The notes beneath the pieces are model-generated. The model saw nothing but the letters and a program-made list of their open reading frames with translations. It was not told where the DNA came from and did no database searches. Shown in pieces: positions 45,501 to 49,425 of a stretch of DNA of 64,000 bases. Source of the DNA: Branchiostoma floridae (Eukaryota; Chordata; Leptocardii; Amphioxiformes; Branchiostomatidae); NCBI RefSeq assembly GCF_000003815.2, contig NC_049984.1, positions 7,924,604 through 7,988,603 of the forward strand, written 5' to 3'. Within the stretch, counting starts at the first letter, position 1; each line of letters starts with the position of its first letter. The position numbers and the translations under genes are program-made.

Positions 45501-47932
45501 CAGTATTTGTTGGTTCCCTCCGGTTGAAATCTATTTTTTTTAAAAAGAGCGAGAATTCCACCTCCCAATTTTTTTTCAGGACCATAATCAGAAACACACC
45601 ATTCATTTTACTAGGCCTAAGGGCTCTCCCAGCATCCATCCTTCCATTCCGCCACAAAATTTTGCTGCTTGGGGTGGACAAAAAGTTATCGCAACTGTTT
45701 GGTCCTCCTTGACAAACAATAATTGATCATCAATATTGTTTAGTTAGTAACTCTTACTGGGCCACAACACGTTAGTGAGTAACAAATCATCTATAAAAGT
45801 TCCAAAGAGAGAACAAAATACATACAAAACTTCACCCCAATATTTCAGCAGGAATTTTTTTTCATGAAAAACGACAAAAGGCAAAACCACCATTCACAAT
45901 GCAATCATGGAATTAAGATAATGGATGAACATGTAAGTAAGCAACTATACTACTAGCTGTTCTACAGACTTCCATTATACATACGCAAACAAATACATAC
46001 AAACTATCACACCTAGTATTCAACGCATAAGGTAAAGACGAACATTTACACTGTAAGTAGGCCACTTTGCCACTAACTGGTCTACTCAGGTGTGCAACAA
46101 AATTATCCCTTCATTCACAATGTGTGGTTTAAAAAAATACATCCAAAGCTTCAGCCAAAATTAAGCATGGAATTCTTGTGAAAAACAACAAAAGGCGAAA
46201 TCACTAATCACGGATGAACATGTACTTGTATTAAAGTTGGCCACTGTACCCCTAACTGTTTTAGTCAAGTGTGCAACAAACTTCCTTTCATTTAGAATCC
46301 CTACCAAAAAATATCAAAAACTTTATCCCAATATTTGAGCATGTAATTCTTCATAAAAAATGCAAGAAATATGGTAACATCACGATTTAGGAAGAGTAAC
46401 TGTAAGAATGATGAACATGGAAGTAGACCACTTTACCCCCTGTTCTCACGGGAGATACTGAAAGACGGAATACCAAGTAATACCACGTAATACCACGTAA
46501 TACCAGGTTAAACATTACGGAACTCAAATATTTTGTGTGCATATGTGTTCCCCACACATATAAACCAAACATTTTGTGGTTTATGGGCTTTAAAATTATA
46601 TTTTTGCCTAAGAATTCCGCTAACAAAACGCCGCGCGCCGCTGCCCCGCGCGGCATGATAGCGCTGGCGGGCCGGGTCAATCAACAACACGGTTCTTCTT
46701 CTTCCGGTAATGTCCAACTGCCGATGAGTCGGCAATGATTGACTAGTGTTTCAAACACTTATGTTTTATTCTTGAAAAAAAAAAAAAAAAAACAGTATAC
46801 ACGTAGTTAGAACATTCAACAACATAATTGTACCAGCGTTGTCGTCGTGTTGCATGTTGTAACTTGTAACGTTAAACCGCTGGAGATTTTGCGTGTCACT
46901 ACCCTGAGACCGACCTGATAGAAATTAGAATCAAAAGCAAATAATGGGCCCGGGCAAATTTTAACGTGACGAAATGACTAAAATACAACTGTTTGAAACC
47001 AGGGCACGATGTTGCAAATACTAATTGAAATATGACAAACATTAACGTGTCGCGGCTCGCCGTGTTGTTGATGTGACCCGGCCTGCTGAGCGCTATCAAA
47101 TATCATGCCGCGCGGGGCAGCGGCAGTTTGCCACCGGAATTCTTTGGCAAAAATATTATTTTAAAGCCCATAAACTACAATATATTTGGTTTACATATGT
47201 GGGGAACACATATGTACACATAATATTTGAGTTCCTTGATGTTTAACCTGGTATTACGTGGTATTACTTGGTATTACTTGGTATTCCGTCTTTCAGTACT
47301 ACCGTGTTCTCACGTGTGCCCCCCTCCCCACTATGCTGAATAATGAAAATGGGGTCAAATATCATAACGACGTTTCCTCTTCTCTTACACATGCTAAAAC
47401 TCCGGGTAAACTTCGGGTTCCAGACATACAATTTACAGGCGTTCTGTGTCCATTTTCACCTTTGATCCAGTGTTTTAAATGTCTCGGGGTGAAGGAAAAC
47501 TATGGCCTGAGGGCCTCACATGTTAAAAACGCCGTCTGACTTCCGGCGGTGAACATGCCGATTTGTGGCGGCCCAGTTTTCACTCAGAATGAAACTTTGC
47601 TACAACTCGTCTAGTTACACAACCCGGCCTTAGGTCATGTCATGAAACACAGAAAGAGTGTTGTTACACGAAATAGTACCGCTCGTGAGCTGTCTGACGC
47701 CACCCTAGGTCACAGGATGGGGGAAAATGTCGATCGAAAAATGAATGACGCCGTACAAAAATCACACGGAGCTTGGACGAGCAAGTGTCGGAATTTTTTT
47801 CTGCCAAAAAGGCACCTCGAAATGAGTGGGTTTTTAAAACAATCCGGGCTTACCTTGGTACGAGAAGTCGTCTGTGTCCTCTTGAAGGAGCGTCAGATCT
47901 GTGAACGGTGACAGCAGGGGATGAGTCGTCAT
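6358..47932 (-). CDS. PPP4R1: Serine/threonine-protein phosphatase 4 regulatory subunit 1, complete, 20 coding exons
   Basis: The exons (given separately) join without a frame break to 3147 nt, 1048 aa; human PPP4R1 is about 950 aa. Conserved landmarks are LTPLAKLERNINSDSIFNRQ (N-term), EPTVRAELMEQVPHIAMF, YLTDTNNQVRK, KACAECFMQVS, RWVRMAAFQALGPFISTFAD, FLYWRAPLPDI, PQPLLDHYLSMTDPSRAQTV, ALTLGR-type FTLGRDNWHCLRDTYETLA, and WKVRRTLAFSIHELAIILG. Architecture: an acidic N-tail, HEAT repeats at about 60-380, a long acidic Ser/Pro-rich linker at about 383-714, and HEAT repeats at about 715-1035. In vertebrates the protein binds the PP4 catalytic subunit PPP4C and directs it to substrates such as the IKK complex in T cells. 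Binding is via the HEAT scaffold in nucleus and cytoplasm. Intron 1 is 13.9 kb and the introns are full of transposons. The start codon is supported by DLTLLQED, matching vertebrate DLSLLQED. Confidence 0.93.
6993..7153 (-). CDS. PPP4R1: PPP4R1 coding exon 19 (residues 943-996)
   Basis: It encodes FAFLCAVLLEDESIRPSLFA, then HHLLPSLLTLTSDPVPNVRI and VLGKTLSQAVLPR. Human reads HLMPHLLTLANDRVPNVRVL. It ends in phase 1. Confidence 0.94.
7330..7612 (+). mobile_element. SINE-like repeat, copy 1
   Basis: This lies in PPP4R1 intron 18. It shares its body and 3' end with 9040-9345, including GTGTGAGTGGAT, then GCTTGCACT, ACTGTACAA. The tRNA-like head is degraded (GGGTTTGAATGTG). Bases 7200-7330 before it are AT-rich and may be another repeat tail. 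Confidence 0.55.
7680..7795 (-). CDS. PPP4R1: PPP4R1 coding exon 18 (residues 905-942)
   Basis: It encodes VAVLTKQLQEDHDDALVFHF and LTDLITNYAQSRRWQRRQ. It ends in phase 2 at CAGAC|GTATGT. Confidence 0.9.
8350..8470 (-). CDS. PPP4R1: PPP4R1 coding exon 17 (residues 865-904)
   Basis: It encodes QMMQLGDLFPASELAEHVCP and SLAGDKVSDVRLIAYKL. The acceptor is TTCCTTCAG and the donor is CTG|GTAAGT. Confidence 0.92.
8640..8770 (+). repeat. Fragment of the 40.6-41.7 kb dispersed repeat family
   Basis: The phrases ACCATAGCA, CAGAACAC, TCTGCTGCAGTACCA and GGGGCCCAGAA align with 41390-41490 in the same orientation. It is non-coding and lies inside PPP4R1 intron 16. Confidence 0.6.
8931..9031 (-). CDS. 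PPP4R1: PPP4R1 coding exon 16 (residues 831-864)
   Basis: It encodes RLLPERRREYLARLIEFLNT and DNHRNWRFRYELAE, with a phase-2 end at GCAGA|GTAAGT. Human has DNSRNWRFRAELAEQ. Confidence 0.95.
9040..9345 (+). mobile_element. tRNA-derived SINE
   Basis: The head looks like a tRNA gene with an A box (GTGGTTAGTGTTG) near 9058 and a B box (GGTTTGATTCC) near 9091. An unrelated body follows, including CGACTCAAGTGACAGTGAGT, ending AGCTTGCACTTACTGTGCAA. A related copy is at 7330-7612, and an inverted 5' fragment is near 20860-20985. It lies in intron 15, antisense to PPP4R1. Confidence 0.7.
9489..9650 (-). CDS. PPP4R1: PPP4R1 coding exon 15 (residues 777-830)
   Basis: It encodes WKVRRTLAFSIHELAIILGA, then DLIPVFDGFLKDLDEVRIGV and LKHLADFLR. 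It is phase 0, with the acceptor ending CACAG and the donor AGG|GTGAGT. Confidence 0.96.
9651..10332 (-). other. PPP4R1 intron 14
   Basis: This is a plain AT-rich intron with no recognised repeat and no credible exon; open frames here are short and unlike any family. Confidence 0.5.
10333..10518 (-). CDS. PPP4R1: PPP4R1 coding exon 14 (residues 715-776)
   Basis: It encodes DVIPQPLLDHYLSMTDPSRA, then QTVDQEIARHCAYSLPSVAF and TLGRDNWHCLRDTYETLAN, nearly identical to human and starting the C-terminal HEAT block. It is phase 0 at both ends. Confidence 0.96.
10995..11228. mobile_element. MITE of a CCACACC-ended family, copy 1
   Basis: The ends CCACACCAATG and AATTGGGGTGG are inverted, followed inward by TTCGTTCACAGATTT and AAATCTGTGAACAAATT. 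The interior aligns with the inverse of 23463-23683. There is no coding capacity. It lies beside the duplicated exon-13 segment. Confidence 0.7.
11243..11308. repeat. Partial duplicate of exon 13 3' end and donor site
   Basis: These bases match 11412-11477 with only a few changes, spanning the last codons of exon 13, its GT donor and the first intron bases. The offset is about 169 bp. Confidence 0.8.
11270..11341 (-). other. Candidate extra exon 13b created by partial exon duplication
   Basis: This is a 72-nt open block with 24 codons, phase 0 at both ends. It ends with the duplicated HHLSAHLENLRKL and donor CTG|GTCAGT, and begins after an AG preceded by TGTGTTACCTTCACCA. It could be included after exon 13 or used in its place without shifting frame. 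Only cDNA would tell. The 5' half (KVLFLGLCGCL) does not resemble exon 13. Confidence 0.35.
11438..11551 (-). CDS. PPP4R1: PPP4R1 coding exon 13 (linker, residues 677-714)
   Basis: A Pro/Ser-rich segment (TPPPSPSSSPATSPTSP) is followed by HHLSAHLENLRKQ, phase 0 at both ends. The donor is CAG|GTCAGT. The 3' half of the exon plus donor is duplicated at 11243-11308. Confidence 0.85.
12043..12185 (-). CDS. PPP4R1: PPP4R1 coding exon 12 (linker, residues 629-676)
   Basis: It encodes a Gln/Val/Ala-rich linker (RQVEVTNVERLSTAPSMPQV). The phase fits exons 11 and 13, the acceptor is TTGATTGACAG and the donor is CAG|GTAGCA. It is weakly conserved, so it is supported mainly by phase and splice sites. 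Confidence 0.8.
12561..12646. mobile_element. Very short fold-back element (GACCCTGTT ends)
   Basis: The left arm GACCCTGTTCATACCAGGAT and the inverse of the right arm (GACCCTGTTTATATTAGGAT) pair over about 32 bp with a short loop. It lies in intron 11. Confidence 0.55.
12708..13444 (-). CDS. PPP4R1: PPP4R1 coding exon 11 (large linker exon, residues 383-628)
   Basis: This 737-nt exon encodes a low-complexity, Ser/Glu/Asp-rich linker, probably disordered, with many possible acidophilic kinase sites. The only clear conserved island is FLYWRAPLPDIELDLDL at about residues 554-570, matching FLYWRTPLPDI in human. The acceptor is CCTTTACAG and the donor is ACAG|GTGAAG. The exon is more GC-rich than the flanking introns. 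Confidence 0.92.
13577..13955. mobile_element. Palindromic element with perfect 81-bp arms
   Basis: The left arm 13577-13657 and the right arm 13875-13955 are exact reverse complements over 81 bp by base-by-base reading, around a 217-bp centre. The arms contain CCTCATACGAGACCTTGTTC. Bases from about 13645 to 13770 are also nearly identical to the inverse of 18294-18416, so this unit shares a terminus with the larger element to its right. No coding capacity. The perfect arms suggest a recent origin. Confidence 0.8.
14979..15120. repeat. Two tandem copies of a 71-bp unit
   Basis: Copies 14979-15049 and 15050-15120 are essentially identical (AATAGCAACTGCCAACAAGA onwards). The lack of divergence indicates a recent duplication. 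Confidence 0.85.
15155..15292. repeat. Tandem repeat, about 22-27 bp unit
   Basis: The unit CATCATATTGATCACATCAC recurs about five times with small length changes, with GATCAC and CACATGTC variants. Confidence 0.8.
17340..18220. repeat. GC-rich block with irregular internal repeats inside the large element
   Basis: This stretch is much more GC-rich than its surroundings. Variants of TGYGCCGAAAG or TGCGTCGATAG occur about six times. The plus-strand frame 17638-17940 contains the peptide KGQCLNLGHH twice, each followed by a similar SGRL. The minus-strand frame 17968-18216 is rich in Arg and Lys. I do not recognise either as a known protein; they may only reflect DNA repeats. Confidence 0.5.
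18762..18925 (-). CDS. PPP4R1: PPP4R1 coding exon 10 (residues 329-382)
   Basis: It encodes VRMAAFQALGPFISTFADSA and GLFLTDDGSVRF, closing the N-terminal HEAT block. It ends in phase 2 at GAAAG|GTTGGG, a weak donor. The intron that follows on the minus strand contains the composite 13577-18436 insertion. Confidence 0.9.
18926..20557 (-). other. PPP4R1 intron 9
   Basis: It holds a fragment related to the CAGGGCTGTC element near 19210-19236 and a dispersed repeat at 19660-19790 whose relative is at 26225-26355. The rest is unremarkable AT-rich sequence; open frames at 18689-19316 are shadows of exon 10 and repeat DNA. Confidence 0.5.
19660..19790 (+). repeat. Dispersed repeat copy (pair with 26225-26355)
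   Basis: Shared order of motifs: AATCAC, CAATGA(T/C)AGCAT, GGC(A/G)GTT, GCTGCATGTC and ATATTTG followed by TTGCATTT. It is a diverged copy in the same orientation as 26225-26355. Confidence 0.5.
20558..20716 (-). CDS. PPP4R1: PPP4R1 coding exon 9 (residues 276-328)
   Basis: It encodes LPKFFFLCEDGVWGVRKACA, then ECFMQVSCAVTPEVRKESL up to DQSRW, in phase 0. The donor is TGG|GTGAGT. It is one of the best-conserved exons. Confidence 0.95.
20860..20985 (-). mobile_element. Inverted 5' fragment of the SINE
   Basis: Reverse-complemented, the block reads CTTGTGGTTAGGGTTATTGA, then the body motif TGACTCAAGTGATAATGAGT, as in the 9040 copy. The B box is altered (GGTCTGAACC). Confidence 0.55.
21106..21171 (-). 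CDS. PPP4R1: PPP4R1 coding exon 8 (residues 254-275)
   Basis: It encodes VCAANFGEMCGVVGTELTER LL, phase 0 at both ends. Human reads VCATNFGDICHAVGQEATEK. Confidence 0.92.
21403..21540 (+). repeat. Dispersed repeat tail, second copy of 2515-2660
   Basis: It shares CCTTTATTTATTCATGA, GCTTTTCATTGAGGTCATGA and GGGTCAGA with the KIAA1143 intron copy in the same orientation. It could be the 3' end of a non-LTR retrotransposon. Confidence 0.6.
21577..21684 (-). CDS. PPP4R1: PPP4R1 coding exon 7 (residues 218-253)
   Basis: It has 36 codons, phase 0 at both ends: LMCKMAPLLGKDITERLLLQ and PFLDMCTDGRMFHIRK. The intron sequence before its acceptor is tandemly duplicated (21683-21985). Confidence 0.92.
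21683..21985. repeat. Tandem duplication of about 150 bp at the exon 7 acceptor
   Basis: Unit 1 (21683-21832) and unit 2 (21833-21985) share CTGCAAAGTGCAGACAGATA, CAAGAGCTATTT-type and AGAAATGGTAACTTAC phrases. The copy carries a second CTTTGCAG acceptor-like site upstream of the real one on the minus strand. Confidence 0.75.
21986..24680 (-). other. PPP4R1 intron 6, distal part
   Basis: AT-rich non-coding sequence with one MITE (23463-23683). I see no other recognisable feature. Confidence 0.5.
23463..23683. mobile_element. Harbinger-like MITE, copy 2 of the CCACACC family
   Basis: The ends GGCCACACC and GGTGTGGCC are inverted and flanked by TAA on both sides, the 3-bp target typical of PIF/Harbinger elements. 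Inner arms carry ACAGATTTT and AAATCTGTGAAC. The interior matches the inverse of 10995-11228. Non-autonomous. Confidence 0.7.
24690..25442. repeat. Minisatellite, about 33-bp unit, roughly 20 copies
   Basis: The unit approximates AGTCACATAGAACTGCACAG followed by AACAGCAAGAGCT. Units vary by substitutions and small deletions, with an abnormal patch near 24960-24990 and decay towards the right end. It lies in PPP4R1 intron 6 and is likely length-polymorphic. Confidence 0.9.
25443..26856 (-). other. PPP4R1 intron 6, part between minisatellite and MITE
   Basis: Contains the dispersed repeat copy at 26225-26355; otherwise AT-rich sequence without a recognised gene. Confidence 0.5.
26857..27075. 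mobile_element. MITE with arms of about 95 bp
   Basis: TAACGCTAGTTTACCTTTAT pairs with the inverse of the right end (TAACACTAGTTCACTTTTAT). Pairing continues through GGGTAACC and AGTATTTAGGGATATCA-type sequence to near the centre. The arms have diverged by about 20%, so it is older than the 13577 palindrome. No coding capacity. Confidence 0.75.
27307..27392 (-). CDS. PPP4R1: PPP4R1 coding exon 6 (residues 189-217)
   Basis: It encodes GDVEEQVVPLLLELIGPEMG and DDYKTEAVA. Human has the matching DDEYKAEAV. The donor is GCT|GTAAGT. Confidence 0.92.
27901..27961 (-). CDS. PPP4R1: PPP4R1 coding exon 5 (residues 169-188)
   Basis: It encodes VRKTAQAALLVLLEQELVER in phase 0, ending in phase 1 at GTAAGA. 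The human counterpart is VRKASQEALLILLEQDLI. Confidence 0.9.
28141..28448. mobile_element. MITE with arms of about 75 bp (GGATATAGGAGTTTTC ends)
   Basis: GGATATAGGAGTTTTCTTTT at the left pairs with AAAAGAAAACTCCTATATCC at the right, and pairing continues through CTCACCTTAGCTG and GTTTCGAT. A second inner inverted pair (CTTCTAACTGGAGTTCT / AGAACTCCAGATAGAAG) follows. It lies in PPP4R1 intron 4. Confidence 0.8.
28449..29520 (-). other. PPP4R1 intron 4, remainder
   Basis: No exon or named repeat recognised. A T-run at 29467-29478 lies close to the exon 4 donor. Confidence 0.5.
29521..29663 (-). CDS. PPP4R1: PPP4R1 coding exon 4 (residues 121-168)
   Basis: It encodes EPTVRAELMEQVPHIAMF, then QENRQFVGDMVPQYVLPI and IVKYLTDTNNQ, almost identical in pattern to human. 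The donor is CAG|GTATGG. Its acceptor and first 45 or so bases are duplicated about 121 bp upstream (29740-29810). Confidence 0.95.
29740..29810. repeat. Duplicate of the exon 4 acceptor and first codons
   Basis: The block repeats 29620-29690 at an offset of about 121 bp: the acceptor CTGTAG and codons for EPTVRAELMEQVPHI are nearly unchanged, then the match ends. The copy has no proper donor and reaches a stop after about ten more codons, so it looks like a decoy acceptor or pseudo-exon in intron 3. Confidence 0.85.
30272..30378 (-). CDS. PPP4R1: PPP4R1 coding exon 3 (residues 85-120)
   Basis: It encodes QMITRSLLETLRSVYRDQDG and TMAVMRAMVQLSQDV, the first HEAT helices. The acceptor is TTTTTACAG and it ends in phase 1. 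Confidence 0.92.
30430..30560 (+). repeat. Fragment of the 40.6-41.7 kb repeat family
   Basis: It shares the end motif AATCCATCC...CTTGAGTTAT...TGTTTA with 41545-41570, and GGGGGCCAGAA with 41478-41490. It lies in intron 2. Confidence 0.5.
30561..32351 (-). other. PPP4R1 intron 2, left part
   Basis: AT-rich sequence without a recognised gene or repeat. Confidence 0.5.
32352..32668 (-). repeat. Dispersed TTGCAC repeat, inverted copy 2
   Basis: It reverse-complements to the block at 1-350, including AGGTTGCACAGTGTGCAACC-like palindromes. The match continues through TTTCTTCCAAGTAAATTGA (inverse TCAATTTACTTGGAAGAAA). Confidence 0.75.
33768..33942 (-). CDS. PPP4R1: PPP4R1 coding exon 2 (residues 27-84)
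   Basis: It has a strongly acidic stretch (ELEDGEEETGPDEG) followed by the conserved LLTPLAKLERNINSDSIFN. The acceptor is TTTTGCCTCCAG and the donor is CAG|GTGAGG. It is separated from exon 1 by the 13.9-kb intron 1. Confidence 0.93.
34035..34351. mobile_element. Fold-back element with CAGGGTTGGACAAG ends
   Basis: CAGGGTTGGACAAG at 34035 and GTTCAACCCTG at 34351 are inverted. GGGCAAGT-type motifs recur inside. A related end (CAGGGTTGGACAAGG) followed by TTGGGCAAGT occurs at 44246-44300. The CAGGG ends suggest hAT, but no convincing 8-bp duplication is visible. Confidence 0.65.
34380..34700 (+). repeat. Dispersed repeat related to 2300-2790
   Basis: It carries GAATTTTGGTAAGCGAGTAG near its start and TAACATCTGTGATGGCTAGG near its end, as in KIAA1143 intron 1, but lacks the inner repeat found there. 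Confidence 0.5.
34816..34993. mobile_element. MITE with TTAATTGCAC arms
   Basis: AGTAGAAGCCGTTTAATTGCAC-like and inverse CAGTAGGGGCCAGTTAATTG ends pair imperfectly. TGTGCAATTA recurs inside several times. The CAGTAG ends recall pogo/Tigger relatives; the class is uncertain. Confidence 0.5.
35120..40580 (-). other. PPP4R1 intron 1, left part
   Basis: About 5.5 kb of AT-rich sequence. A GC-richer patch at 37855-37910 carries GCCGCCATTTTA-type sequence (inverse AAAATGGCGGGG), which could mark an internal promoter. No exon recognised. Confidence 0.45.
40590..41665 (+). repeat. Long dispersed repeat with repeated internal module, ending in microsatellite
   Basis: It begins ACCTCCATGAAA and ends TTTCATGGAGGT, a short inverted pair. 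Inside, a module with AATTATGCAAAT, GTTATCCTCTT, TTGACAAAAATGCCCCTGC and TAGGGGGC occurs twice (around 40880-41120 and 41160-41370) and partly a third time. A CA/CAGA microsatellite at 41574-41622 precedes the end. Fragments of the family lie at 8640-8770 and 30430-30560. Not coding. Confidence 0.7.
41574..41622. repeat. (CA)n/(CAGA)n microsatellite
   Basis: Simple repeat of CA and CAGA units within the dispersed repeat above. Confidence 0.9.
42360..42480. promoter_or_regulatory. GC-richer patch with perfect CRE in intron 1
   Basis: TGACGTCA at 42368-42375, TATATAGT near 42389 and the CCGCGCACATCCGCGTGG patch stand out from the AT-rich intron. It may be an enhancer or internal promoter. This is inference from motifs only. 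Confidence 0.25.
43659..43733. repeat. Near-perfect 35-bp hairpin
   Basis: TAGTAACCGCGGGCTCAATC and the inverse of the right arm (TAGTGACCGTTGGCTCAATC) pair, with pairing continuing through CTTTTTGCT towards a short loop at TCCATGG. It may be a very small MITE. Confidence 0.7.
45790..46440. repeat. Degenerate satellite-like tandem repeats
   Basis: Three to four copies of a module with GGATGAACATGTA, AAGTAGGCCACTTT-like, TGTGCAACAAA and CAAAACTTCACCCCAATATT-like phrases recur at irregular spacings of about 110-205 bp. It directly abuts the left target duplication of the 46451 fold-back element. Confidence 0.65.
46451..47304. mobile_element. Fold-back transposon, 854 bp, with 10-bp target duplication
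   Basis: The direct repeat TGTTCTCACG is at 46441-46450 and 47305-47314. Arms of about 290 bp pair with moderate divergence, including ACTGAAAGACGGAATACC at the tips, an array of TAATACCACG units next to the tips, and a GC-rich patch (GCCGCTGCCCCGCGCGGCAT) further in. The A-run at 46774 is central. A 9-10-bp duplication fits Mutator-like (MULE) elements. No transposase. Confidence 0.85.
47854..47932 (-). CDS. PPP4R1: PPP4R1 coding exon 1 (start)
   Basis: The ATG is at 47932-47930. It encodes MTTHPLLSPFTDLTLLQEDT and DDFSYQ and ends in phase 1 at the donor CAAG|GTAAGC. The DLTLLQED motif matches the beginning of vertebrate PPP4R1. Confidence 0.85.
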
Positions 47933-48180
47933 CTGAGGCACAGAAAATGCGACAGGAATGCAAAAATTGGGAAGAAAAAAGTGCAATACTCACCCGCCAT
48001 CTTGTCTGAGGCATGTGACTTGTGCACTTCGCGCTGATTGGTCGACACCGCCTTGCACAAAGCGCAATATCTAAGAAGGTCCCTGATTGGTCAGTTTTTC
48101 AAAATTGGTCAGCCGGACTGAAAGTCACATGGTTCAAGCGCGCCCCTAGCGGAACTAAATTGCGTTGTACCTTTCCAGCG
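47933..48180 (-). promoter_or_regulatory. PPP4R1 promoter
   Basis: Immediately upstream of the start codon are GACAAGATGGCGGGTG (inverse of 47991-48006; a good YY1-type site) and three ATTGG boxes read in + at about 48038, 48083 and 48103. There is no TATA box. The region is GC-richer than intron 1. The transcription start probably lies near the YY1-like site. Confidence 0.65.
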
Positions 48181-48459
48181 TCAGCATCTAAGTAGATGTG
48201 TGGGCGTTTTAAGGTTTTTGATTGTGTTTTTTTTTCGCTTTTTGACGTACGTGATGTTGGCACCAAGAAGATATATAACTTGCAGTTCTAACATCGAAAC
48301 ACATATTTGAGAGGTAATTTTGCAGGTTCCAATCAATGGGCCATGAACTTGGATACTAACGTTACCGGATGGGGTTATAGTCCAATGATAGGATAGTCGC
48401 TTTTGGCAAAAAAGTGCGCTGTCTCTTAAAAACAACAACAAATAATGAAGGCTTCGGTA

Positions 48460-48610
48460 CCGTGTGTGTGTGTGTGGGGGGGGGGGGGGCGGTCTTCAGG
48501 TGATAAATCACATTAAAGAATCCAACACACTTATCGATATAAGTTGATTTGATGAGTCAAGAGTAAGGGTCATTCGGTGTGCTTACAGGGCTGTGCCATG
48601 AATGCATTCT
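48460..48610 (+). repeat. GT/G-run microsatellite and SINE-like 3' fragment
   Basis: (GT)n runs into a G-run at 48462-48490. The following CACATTAAAGAATCC and GAGTAAGGGTC...GTGTG resemble the 3' body of the SINE at 7330-7612. Confidence 0.45.
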
Positions 48611-49299
48611 CTTGTCGCTATATAAACAATGAGTAATCAACATCAATTATTTTGTGGAAATTTTGATTCTCCTATGTCAAATAAAGTTACTTCTACGAAA
48701 TAATACACTTTAGTGTTCAAATAATGCGCCAATCCCTGTTTGAATTAAGTTTCCCGCAATTTTGGTTGGTAGTATCCTGCCAACAGATTCAGCGCTCTCT
48801 AGTGAAGTGTTTGAATAATGCAGCTTCTCACTTCCTAGGAGGCAATGAAGAAGAAGAAAAAAGGAAAGCGAGAGCAGGCAGGTGTCTAGATACCGGACGG
48901 GACATTTGGAGGCTGCATATCAGTACATTTTAGCCTCCAACAAACTCCCAGTGTGCTTCAAAAAGCTCTGTGTGAGGTTTGGACAATCATGACAGTCAGC
49001 TAAATCTTCTAGCAAATTCATGCAGGACAAGTCTTTTACAGACTACTAGTACATATGCGGCTTACATATTAGCTGATACTTCCTATTTTATTGCACTATA
49101 AGGGAAAAAAAAGTTGCGTGTATCTTACATGCAGTGCCCTAAACAATGAAATGTGATGTGTACGATGTGAATTCATGAACGCTGGCCAAGTTACCTTTGA
49201 TGTACTTTGATAATTAACCGCTAGAGGTCGCGAGGAGACCGCTGTAAGTTACCTCACACCTGGAGCCATCTGTTGACGTCCTCCACATGGCCCCTAGCA

Positions 49300-49425
49300 A
49301 TGTCGCTCACTCTTGTTGTTGATGTTCAGGAAATAATCAGTGCCGAAATCAGGCAATTCCTGCAGCAGATAGAAAGGGCATTAAAACATCTGCCTTTATC
49401 CTTGCCTTCTGACCCGACGACCTGA
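49300..49425 (+). other. Candidate small ORF or exon (41 aa)
   Basis: ATG to TGA gives MSLTLVVDVQEIISAEIRQF followed by LQQIERALKHLPLSLPSDPT T. It is amphipathic and protein-like, and the frame stays open upstream for about 25 codons. An AG after TTGTTGTTGATGTTC could also serve as an acceptor. No family recognised. Confidence 0.2.
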
